DNA of 36,440 nt from Bacteroidales bacterium (GTDB taxonomy: Bacteria; Bacteroidota; Bacteroidia; Bacteroidales; Paludibacteraceae): assembly GCA_022777485.1 (NCBI GenBank), contig JALFGC010000020.1, forward strand, positions 1 to 36,440. The letters run 5' to 3'. Under the pieces are notes generated by a model. The model saw only the letters and a list, made by a program, of their open reading frames with translations. It did no database searches and had not been told where the DNA came from. Position 1 is the first letter of the stretch. Each line of letters opens with the position of its first letter. Shown piece after piece: positions 16,710 through 24,199 of the stretch. Made by a program: the position numbers and the translations under genes.

Positions 16710-16750
16710 CGTTCCGCTTACTCGAAGGAGTAGGCGGAACTTTTGTTTTC
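16710..16750 (+). terminator. Intrinsic terminator of the riboswitch
   Basis: gttccgcttactc-gaag-gagtaggcggaac-ttttgttttc. Confidence 0.9.
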
Positions 16751-16768
16751 TTAAATGCACAAATAATA

Positions 16769-16800
16769 ATTGTCAAATAGTCAAATTGTTAAATTGTCAA
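16769..16800 (+). repeat. Octamer tandem ATTGTCAA x4 directly upstream of nrdD ATG
   Basis: attgtcaa atagtcaa attgttaa attgtcaa, then att ATG(16804). Confidence 0.9.
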
Positions 16801-16803
16801 ATT

Positions 16804-18894
16804 ATGGACACTTACATTCTCAAACGAGACGGAAAGCAGGAGCCTTTCTCTATCGACAAAATCAAGAATGCCATCTCCAAGGCATTTATTGCTTCAAACT
16901 CTTTTGCCACCGAAGAGACACTCTCATCTCTACTCGCAAGGCTTCGTATTCACAACGGTATCAGCGTAGAGGAAATTCAAAACCAAGTGGAGGTTGCCCT
17001 GATGGCTGAGCGCTACTACACCGTGGCAAAGAACTACATGATTTATCGCTATCGCCATACAAAAGACCGTGAGACGCTCGAGAAACTCGACTTCCTCATC
17101 TCCTATTGCTCTGCAACCAATGCCGCTACGGGAAGCAAATACGACGCCAACGCCAATGTAGAGAAGAAGAACATCGCCACGCTCATCGGCGAATTGCCCA
17201 AGAGTAATTACATTCGTCTTAATCGACGCATGCTGTGCGACCGCATCGAGAAGATGTACGGCAAGGAGTTGGCGGACAAATACATTACCTTGCTCAAGCA
17301 GCACTTTATCTACAAGAACGACGAGACCTCGCTTGCCAACTACTGCGCCAGCATTACCATGTACCCTTGGCTGCTCGAAGGCACAAAGCCCATCGGAGGA
17401 AATGCCACCGCACCTACCAACCTTAAGTCTTTCTGCGGAGGGTTTATCAATATGGTCTTCATGGTCTCCTCTATGCTCTCCGGCGCCTGCGCCACACCCG
17501 AGTTCCTCATGTACATGAACTACTTTATCGAGCAGGAATACGGTGAAGACTACTACCTCCGCGCCGACGAAGTGGTGGACTTGTCGAAGAAAAGACGCAC
17601 TATTGACAAGGTCATCACCGACTGCTTCCAGCAAGTAGTCTATTCCATCAACCAGCCTTCGGGTGCCCGAAACTTCCAGTCCGTCTTTTGGAATATCAGT
17701 TACTACGACCGCTACTATTTCCAGAGTATCTTCGGTGAGTTCCGTTTCCCGAACGGCGACCGCCCGCATTGGGAGTCGCTCAACTGGCTGCAACAGCGTT
17801 TCATGCGTTGGTTCAACGCCGAGCGTACCCGCGCCGTGCTCACCTTCCCCGTCGAGACCATGGCACTCCTCAGCGAGAACGGCGATGTCAAGGATAAGGA
17901 GTATGCCGATTTCACCGCGCAGATGTACGCCGAAGGGCACTCTTTCTTCACCTACCTGAGCGACAATGCCGACTCGCTTGCCTCTTGCTGTCGACTGCGC
18001 AACGAAATCACCGACAACGGCTTTTCCTACACCCTCGGTGCAGGCGGCGTCAGCACAGGCTCCAAAAGTGTGCTCACCATCAATCTCAACCGAACCATAC
18101 AGTATGCTGTGCGCAACAACATACCTTACCTGCAATACATTGAAGAACTCGTTGACCTCATGCACAAGGTGCAACTTGCCTACAACGAGAACCTCAAACA
18201 CTTGCAGCAACAGGGCATGTTGCCCCTCTTCGATTCGGGATTTATCAACCTCAGTCGCCAATATCTCACCATCGGAGTCAATGGTATGGTCGAAGCGGCA
18301 GAGTTCTTAGGAATACCCATCAACGACAATCCGCAATATGAGACCTTCGTGCAGGCTATCCTTGGAACAATAGAGCGCCTCAACAAAGACTATCGAACAA
18401 AAGAGATACTCTTCAACTGCGAGATGATTCCGGCAGAGAATGTCGGGGTGAAGCATGCCAAGTGGGATAGGGAAGACGGATATGTCGTGCCGCGAGACTG
18501 CTACAATAGTTATTTCTATATTGTGGAGGACCAAACGCTCAATGTACTTGATAAGTTCCGCCTACACGGCAGGAAGTATGTGGAGCACCTCACGGGCGGT
18601 TCTGCCCTGCATTGTAATCTTGAAGAGCACCTCTCGCAGCCTCAGTATCGCAACCTTCTCCGCGTAGCAGCGCAGGAAGGCACCAACTACTTCACATTCA
18701 ATATCCCCAACACCCTCTGCAACGATTGCGGGCATATCGACAAACGCTATCTCCACCAATGTCCCGTCTGCGGCAGTCAGAATGTGGATTATCTTACGCG
18801 CATAATCGGCTATCTCAAGCGTATCAGCAACTTCTCCGAGCCGCGCCAGCAAGAAGCAGCCCGTCGTTACTACGCAAAGGATGTCTCCATTTAG
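16804..18894 (+). CDS. nrdD: Anaerobic (class III) ribonucleoside-triphosphate reductase
   Basis: ATP-cone YILKRDGKQEPFSIDKIKNAI; C-terminal CNDCGHIDKRYLHQCPVCGS zinc site and RIIGYL glycyl-radical region; start re-set downstream of the terminator. Confidence 0.93.
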   Translation: MDTYILKRDGKQEPFSIDKIKNAISKAFIASNSFATEETLSSLLARLRIHNGISVEEIQNQVEVALMAERYYTVAKNYMIYRYRHTKDRETLEKLDFLISYCSATNAATGSKYDANANVEKKNIATLIGELPKSNYIRLNRRMLCDRIEKMYGKELADKYITLLKQHFIYKNDETSLANYCASITMYPWLLEGTKPIGGNATAPTNLKSFCGGFINMVFMVSSMLSGACATPEFLMYMNYFIEQEYGEDYYLRADEVVDLSKKRRTIDKVITDCFQQVVYSINQPSGARNFQSVFWNISYYDRYYFQSIFGEFRFPNGDRPHWESLNWLQQRFMRWFNAERTRAVLTFPVETMALLSENGDVKDKEYADFTAQMYAEGHSFFTYLSDNADSLASCCRLRNEITDNGFSYTLGAGGVSTGSKSVLTINLNRTIQYAVRNNIPYLQYIEELVDLMHKVQLAYNENLKHLQQQGMLPLFDSGFINLSRQYLTIGVNGMVEAAEFLGIPINDNPQYETFVQAILGTIERLNKDYRTKEILFNCEMIPAENVGVKHAKWDREDGYVVPRDCYNSYFYIVEDQTLNVLDKFRLHGRKYVEHLTGGSALHCNLEEHLSQPQYRNLLRVAAQEGTNYFTFNIPNTLCNDCGHIDKRYLHQCPVCGSQNVDYLTRIIGYLKRISNFSEPRQQEAARRYYAKDVSI

Positions 18895-18945
18895 AATACA
18901 AATGCCTCATTTCGTCTTAATGAATACTATCTCTATGCTGTTAAT

Positions 18946-18989
18946 TACGTAAGATATACGTAGGATATACGTAGGATATACGTAGGATA
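18946..18989 (+). repeat. 11-bp tandem repeat TACGTAGGATA x4
   Basis: tacgtaagata tacgtaggata tacgtaggata tacgtaggata. Confidence 0.95.
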
Positions 18990-19058
18990 AATATGTGAAT
19001 ATGCTGACTATTACCTTACTTTCAATGTTCGATCAGCCATTTCAAAGCATACACCCTC

Positions 19059-19086
19059 ATAATTCCTAATTCCCTATTTCTAATTG
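19059..19086 (+). repeat. Degenerate heptamers (CTAATTC) directly before nrdG ATG
   Basis: ataattc ctaattc cctattt ctaattg, then tcc ATG(19090); preceded by aaagcatacaccctc head. Confidence 0.65.
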
Positions 19087-19089
19087 TCC

Positions 19090-19569
19090 ATGCGTTTTCT
19101 TGATTACGATATTGTCTTTCAGGAAGTACCCGACGAGACCACATTGGCAATCAATATCAGTGGATGTCCGCACCATTGCCTTGGTTGCCATAGCCCACAA
19201 CTATGGCTTGACCAAGGCAATGTGCTGACCGCACAGGTACTGGATACGCTCATCGCGCGTTATCCGTACATCACCTGCGTAGCATTCATGGGTGGCGACG
19301 CTGACCTACCTATGCTATGTTCGTTTGCAGACTATGTCCGCACCAACTACCAACTCCACACCGCTTGGTACACCGGACTCAATTGGGAACAAGTACCTAA
19401 TGAGTTGCGCCACGCCTTCGATTTTATCAAAGTCGGACCCTATATCAAAGCGTTAGGAGCATTAAAGAACAAGCACACCAACCAGCGTTTCTTCCGTATC
19501 AACACTGCCACGGGTAACATCCAATCCGACTTGACATATCGTTTTCAGGGTGGAAATAGGCAAACATAG
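19090..19569 (+). CDS. nrdG: Anaerobic RNR activating protein (radical SAM)
   Basis: INISGCPHHCLGCHSPQLW CxxxxCxxC-type radical SAM motif; FMGGDAD; follows nrdD. Confidence 0.92.
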   Translation: MRFLDYDIVFQEVPDETTLAINISGCPHHCLGCHSPQLWLDQGNVLTAQVLDTLIARYPYITCVAFMGGDADLPMLCSFADYVRTNYQLHTAWYTGLNWEQVPNELRHAFDFIKVGPYIKALGALKNKHTNQRFFRINTATGNIQSDLTYRFQGGNRQT

Positions 19570-19589
19570 ATAGAAAACTTGCTAATAAC

Positions 19590-19620
19590 TTGCGTATCTC
19601 AAAAAAAAGCAGTACCTTTG
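19590..19620 (+). promoter_or_regulatory. Bacteroidota-type promoter
   Basis: ttgcgtatctcaaaaaaaagcagtacctttg. Confidence 0.75.
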
Positions 19621-19647
19621 CACTCCGTTTCTGTTTAATGAAGAAAT

Positions 19648-19682
19648 CGTTAATCGTACTTCGTAAATTGTAAATCGTAAAT
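19648..19682 (+). repeat. Heptamer tandem CGTAAAT x5 upstream of start codon
   Basis: cgttaat cgtactt cgtaaat tgtaaat cgtaaat, then aac ATG(19686). Confidence 0.9.
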
Positions 19683-19685
19683 AAC

Positions 19686-21350
19686 ATGTTGTCTTGGTTT
19701 CATGATTTGTTTCTCGGTACAGGCATTGCGCACTCCATCTTTGTGCTTACTTTGGCAATTGCCGCCGGTGTCTTCTTGGGCAATCAGTTGAAGTTCAAGG
19801 GTATTACCTTGGGCGTTACTTGGATTCTATTCGTGGCGATTGCATTCTCCCATTTCGGTATGCACCTTGACCCGCAAGTAGAGTCATTTGCCAAGGATTT
19901 CGGACTCATCCTCTTTGTCTATTCTATTGGTTTGCAGGTAGGTCCGTCGTTCTTCTCCTCTTTTGGTAAAGGAGGGCTTAAACTCAACCTGTTGGCAATG
20001 GGCATCGTGCTCTTAGGTTGCGTTACCGCTTATGTGATTCACTTGTTGAGCGGTGTGGACATCGCTACAATGACAGGTGTGCTCTTCGGTGCAGTAACGA
20101 ACACGCCGGGTCTCGGTGCTGCGCAGCAAGCGTATGCCGACATGCGGGGTGTCGCTAATCCCGACATCGCCAGTGGCTATGCGATGGCGTATCCCCTCGG
20201 CGTAGTAGGTATCATCTTCGTGCTCATGCTCATGCGATGGGTATTCCGTATCAAGCTCGAAAAAGAGGAAGCCCGCGTGGAGGCGGAGAAAGGCACGCAG
20301 AAAGAAATTGAGTTCATCGACATCACGCTCACCAACCCGCAGGTGGAGGGTACGCTCATTAAAGACCTTGGACACCTGTGCAATATGAAACTGATTGTCA
20401 GCCGCTTAGTGCACCCCAATGGCGAGGACGAGATGCCTGATGTGAATACTGTCTTGCATTGCGGCGACCGTGTGCGGGTGGTTACCGATGCCGACCACGA
20501 GAAGAGTGTACTCCTCTTGGGCGAACAGACGCAACTGCCTGAGCAGGATAAGAAAGCAGCACACCTCGTATCAAAGCACATCACCGTTACGCGCTCCGAA
20601 CTCAACGGCAAGCGTATCGGCGAACTCAATATCCGCGCTATCTACCATGTCAGCATTACGCGTATCCGCCGTGCCGGCATTGAACTATTGGCTACCCGCG
20701 ACCTATATTTGCAGTTGGGCGACCGACTGACCGTTGTGGGCGAAGAGAAAGACGTGGAGAAAGTGGCAAAGTACGTGGGTAACTCCACCAAGCGCCTTGA
20801 CATGCCTAACCTTGCCGCTATCTTCTGCGGTATTGGTATCGGCGTAGCACTGGGCATGTTGCCTATCGTATTGCCTGGTCTCTCACAGCCTTTCAAACTC
20901 GGACTCGCAGGAGGTACGCTTATCATCGCTATCTTGCTGGGCTATTTCGGTCCGAAGTGGCATATCGTAACCTATACCACGAGCAGTGCCAACCTGATGA
21001 TTCGCGAGATAGGTATCGCCATGTTCCTCGCTGCAGTAGGCTTTGGTGCAGGCAAGACCTTTGTGCCTACTTTGCTTGCTGGAGGCTATATGTGGATTGG
21101 ATATGGCGTTATCATCACCTTGCTACCGTTGCTGATTGCCGCATTGGTGGGGCGCCTTTGGCTCAAACTCGACTATTTCACCCTCATGGGTTTGATAGCA
21201 GGTAGCACCACCGACCCGCCTGCATTAGCATACGCTACGGCACAGTCCTCGGTCAACGACCGCGCCGCGGTGGCATATTCAACAGTCTATCCGTTGACAA
21301 TGTTCCTCCGTGTGCTTACGGGACAGATGATGATACTATTCTTTTTGTAA
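19686..21350 (+). CDS. AspT/YidE/YbjL-family putative transporter with two TrkA-C domains
   Basis: Duplicated membrane domains, GAVTNTPGLGAAQQAY and GSTTDPPALAYA repeats, central RCK-C-like segments. Confidence 0.88.
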   Translation: MLSWFHDLFLGTGIAHSIFVLTLAIAAGVFLGNQLKFKGITLGVTWILFVAIAFSHFGMHLDPQVESFAKDFGLILFVYSIGLQVGPSFFSSFGKGGLKLNLLAMGIVLLGCVTAYVIHLLSGVDIATMTGVLFGAVTNTPGLGAAQQAYADMRGVANPDIASGYAMAYPLGVVGIIFVLMLMRWVFRIKLEKEEARVEAEKGTQKEIEFIDITLTNPQVEGTLIKDLGHLCNMKLIVSRLVHPNGEDEMPDVNTVLHCGDRVRVVTDADHEKSVLLLGEQTQLPEQDKKAAHLVSKHITVTRSELNGKRIGELNIRAIYHVSITRIRRAGIELLATRDLYLQLGDRLTVVGEEKDVEKVAKYVGNSTKRLDMPNLAAIFCGIGIGVALGMLPIVLPGLSQPFKLGLAGGTLIIAILLGYFGPKWHIVTYTTSSANLMIREIGIAMFLAAVGFGAGKTFVPTLLAGGYMWIGYGVIITLLPLLIAALVGRLWLKLDYFTLMGLIAGSTTDPPALAYATAQSSVNDRAAVAYSTVYPLTMFLRVLTGQMMILFFL

Positions 21351-21365
21351 AACAACTATATAAAA

Positions 21366-21394
21366 AGAGTGGGGCACTTCGCCCCACTTTTTTT
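21366..21394 (+). terminator. Intrinsic terminator
   Basis: agtggggc-acttc-gccccactttttttat. Confidence 0.9.
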
Positions 21395-21437
21395 ATAGGT
21401 AATGCTGTATGGGTTCCCCAAGTAGTACCTTTACCAA

Positions 21438-22193
21438 TTAAAACAAGTAGAAATCTCGAATGAGGGCAGAGTAGGCTTCAGAGCGCGGTTGTCCTTTTTC
21501 CGAGAGACAGAGTGTCTCTGGTACTATCGGGCTAACAGGCTCCTGACGCGCAAAAGCAATTAGTATCCGCTTCGCAGGTTTGGAAGCCGTAGTATGCACA
21601 CGACACAGGCGCACACAGAAGAAATGTTGCAGCCTGGCTTCCGCCATTATCGCTTTCTCAGCGTCCACAGGAAGCACCAACGAGAGGGTTCCTTTCTGCT
21701 TTAATAATCTATTGGAATGTTCTAATAAGTTTGCGAAGGATAATGATTCGTTGTGTCTTGCCTTAGTTCGCATATCGTCTGGACACAATAAACTATTTGA
21801 GAAATATGGCGGATTAGAAACAATCATGTCGTATTTCTCTTTGGGTTGCCACTCTTGTAAGGGAGAGGAGTAGGCGTGCATTCGCATGCTAAATGGAGAC
21901 GCGGAAAAATTATCTTGGGCTTGTTCAACAGCCGAGGAGTCTATATCTATTCCTTCAACAAACGCATTGGGAAAGCGTTGAGCCAACATCAAGGCAACCA
22001 GACCGCTACCGGTGCCAATATCTAATATATGCCCCACAGCAGTAGGCACAATGGGGCTCTCAGCGAGAGAATCCACCTCACTTGCTAATGCGCTTGCCCA
22101 TGCGCCAATAAGCACACCATCTGTCCCCACCTTCATTGCACAATGGTCATGCCATACGGAAAACTGTTTAAAACGGAAATATGGCGTACTCAT
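21438..22193 (-). CDS. tRNA1(Val) (adenine(37)-N6)-methyltransferase-like
   Basis: FRFKQFSVWHDHCAMKVGTDGVLIGAW; DIGTGSGLVALMLAQR; MIVSNPPYF. Confidence 0.88.
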   Translation of the reverse strand: MSTPYFRFKQFSVWHDHCAMKVGTDGVLIGAWASALASEVDSLAESPIVPTAVGHILDIGTGSGLVALMLAQRFPNAFVEGIDIDSSAVEQAQDNFSASPFSMRMHAYSSPLQEWQPKEKYDMIVSNPPYFSNSLLCPDDMRTKARHNESLSFANLLEHSNRLLKQKGTLSLVLPVDAEKAIMAEARLQHFFCVRLCRVHTTASKPAKRILIAFARQEPVSPIVPETLCLSEKGQPRSEAYSALIRDFYLF

Positions 22194-22202
22194 AAGGAAC
22201 GA

Positions 22203-22946
22203 TTATTCTTCGGTAGAAACTACACACTCTCTATGAGGCTGCTCCCCGCAGCAACCATTTCCTGAATGGTCATGCTCCAAGAAGGTGTGGATACCCATAT
22301 AGATGCCCAAGCCGATAAACAAAACTGCGCAGATATACCGAAACCACTTCTCAAGTATACTTAGGCGATTGGTCAAGTTGCCGATACTAACGGCACTATA
22401 GCAGATAATCCATGCAATTACAATCACTGGCAACCCCGTGCCTATGGCGAAAACAAACGGCATGAGCCATGACCATGCAATGGGCTGTGTTACAGCCATA
22501 TCAACCATAGTAACGAAATACACCAAACGGTGCGGACAAAACGCAATGGCAAAGAAAATACCAAGCATGAACGACCATAAGCCTGTGAAACGACTGTCCA
22601 ACTGCGACAACATCTTGTTGAGCCCGTGGTCATGCTCATGGTGATGATGTCCTGTAAAGAGCAACACCACACCGCAAATCAACATAAAGGCTGCAAGGAT
22701 AGGTTCGCCGTAATGCTCCAAGGCGTGTTGGAAGCCATCTGTCTGCGCACCTAACAAAAAAGGAACGCTCAACAACATGTATGTAACCAACTTACCCAAC
22801 ACGAACATCAGTCCGTTTAGCAATACGCGCCGCTTATTATTTATCTCGCGGTCAATATAACTGATGGCAGTAACGCTCGTGAATAGGGTACAAGGGTCAA
22901 GTATCGTCAGTAGCCCTAACAGAAAGGCAGTAAGAAGTTGCATCAT
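22203..22946 (-). CDS. ArsG/CcdA-like membrane transporter with His/Cys-rich segments
   Basis: FLLGLLTILDPCTLFTSVTAISYI, GHHHHEHDHG loop, FCPHRLVYFVTMV, C-terminal HDHSGNGCCGEQPHREC. Confidence 0.65.
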   Translation of the reverse strand: MMQLLTAFLLGLLTILDPCTLFTSVTAISYIDREINNKRRVLLNGLMFVLGKLVTYMLLSVPFLLGAQTDGFQHALEHYGEPILAAFMLICGVVLLFTGHHHHEHDHGLNKMLSQLDSRFTGLWSFMLGIFFAIAFCPHRLVYFVTMVDMAVTQPIAWSWLMPFVFAIGTGLPVIVIAWIICYSAVSIGNLTNRLSILEKWFRYICAVLFIGLGIYMGIHTFLEHDHSGNGCCGEQPHRECVVSTEE

Positions 22947-23022
22947 ATTAGATTTGAATTAAGTGTTTCGTATCTTGGAATATAGAGTGGTGTACCATAT
23001 TCCATGAATTACAAATTGCCTG

Positions 23023-23053
23023 CAAAGGTACGCATTTTTTTTCAAATATGCAA
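23023..23053 (-). promoter_or_regulatory. Bacteroidota-type promoter
   Basis: reverse complement ttgcatatttgaaaaaaaatgcgtacctttg. Confidence 0.7.
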
Positions 23054-23504
23054 TAGGGTACTATTTTTCTTTGCATACATAAAAAGGGCAATAGAAATGT
23101 GAAACGCATAACATATATAACATTTGTGTTTTTATTTCCTAAACAATACCTGCCATTTCACAAATAATTCACACACAAGCATTGAGTAAGGTATCTAATT
23201 GTGAAATGCATAACTATTGCGAAAACATCAAAAGTGAACCTACTATTTATCTTGGTTATAATTGTTTATTTATAATATAATTTAGAATATAACTAATTGA
23301 AAAGCAATGATTATAAATATTACTTTATGTGGCATATAACTATATGCACTGAGTTGGAGGAATATCTTGCATAAGCAATTGTTGATTAGTTTTGATACAA
23401 AACATAACTTATTGAAAATCTATATAATGACATATTTAGTTAATGTGATAAAATATATTCTTTACACAATACCTATGTAGATAACTACAATTGTGTATTC
23501 TTTT

Positions 23505-23550
23505 ATAATTCACAAACGAAAACATACTTATATATTTGTTTGTGAATTAT
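23505..23550. promoter_or_regulatory. Perfect 13-bp inverted repeat upstream of XRE gene
   Basis: ATAATTCACAAAC 23505-23517 / GTTTGTGAATTAT 23538-23550. Confidence 0.7.
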
Positions 23551-23566
23551 TATTTTTGATTTACAT

Positions 23567-23597
23567 TTGCAAATATCAAAAAGTTTTCGTATCTTTG
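23567..23597 (+). promoter_or_regulatory. Bacteroidota-type promoter for XRE regulator
   Basis: ttgcaaatatcaaaaagttttcgtatctttg. Confidence 0.7.
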
Positions 23598-23617
23598 CAC
23601 CCGAAATTCACATAAAT

Positions 23618-24142
23618 ATGGCTATGGATATGAATGAACGCGAGAGATTATTGAAATTGATAGCAGACAATAATATGTCCGCAAAGCAGTTTGCTGCTGA
23701 GGTGGGTATTCAGGCTGGTACGATTAGCAATATCGTGAATGGTAGGAATAATCCCAGTTTAGATGTGATGCAGCGTGTGCTAAACCGTTTTCGGACGCTT
23801 AGCAGCGACTGGCTTATTTTAGGTGTGGGCAATATGTACCGTACTGAGGGAGGCAAAGAGAATAGAGAAAACGGTGAGGCAAAGGAAAAGCAGCTACAGC
23901 AACAGCAGCAGATTCCCGGCTTCGGCGACACCACCGCTTCGCTACAACACTCCATAGAGGAACCCTCGCCATTATCGATGCCACAGACTATTTCCGCTCC
24001 TGCCATGTCCCGTGAGGTGCAGCCGTTAGCAAGTACAAAAAAACAACAGACTGCCCCCTTGGAGCAGCCTGCGGCTAAACAGATTGAACGAATTATCTTG
24101 TTTTATTCAGATGGAACCTTTGATGAAATCACACCAAAGTGA
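23618..24142 (+). CDS. XRE-family helix-turn-helix regulator with Q-rich C-terminal half
   Basis: LLKLIADNNMSAKQFAAEVGIQAGTISNIVNGRNNPSLDVMQRVL; QLQQQQQ. Confidence 0.85.
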   Translation: MAMDMNERERLLKLIADNNMSAKQFAAEVGIQAGTISNIVNGRNNPSLDVMQRVLNRFRTLSSDWLILGVGNMYRTEGGKENRENGEAKEKQLQQQQQIPGFGDTTASLQHSIEEPSPLSMPQTISAPAMSREVQPLASTKKQQTAPLEQPAAKQIERIILFYSDGTFDEITPK

Positions 24143-24199
24143 TTTATGATTCACAATTTGCCACGCGAAAACGCACATGGTACGACTTACGAATCATAA

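Noticed and set aside
16660-16803. N-terminal extension of nrdD in the ORF track
   Set aside because: Runs through the riboswitch terminator; ATP-cone starts at 16804
16930-18261. 443-aa ORF antisense to nrdD
   Set aside because: Out-of-frame shadow of a strongly supported CDS; no recognisable motifs
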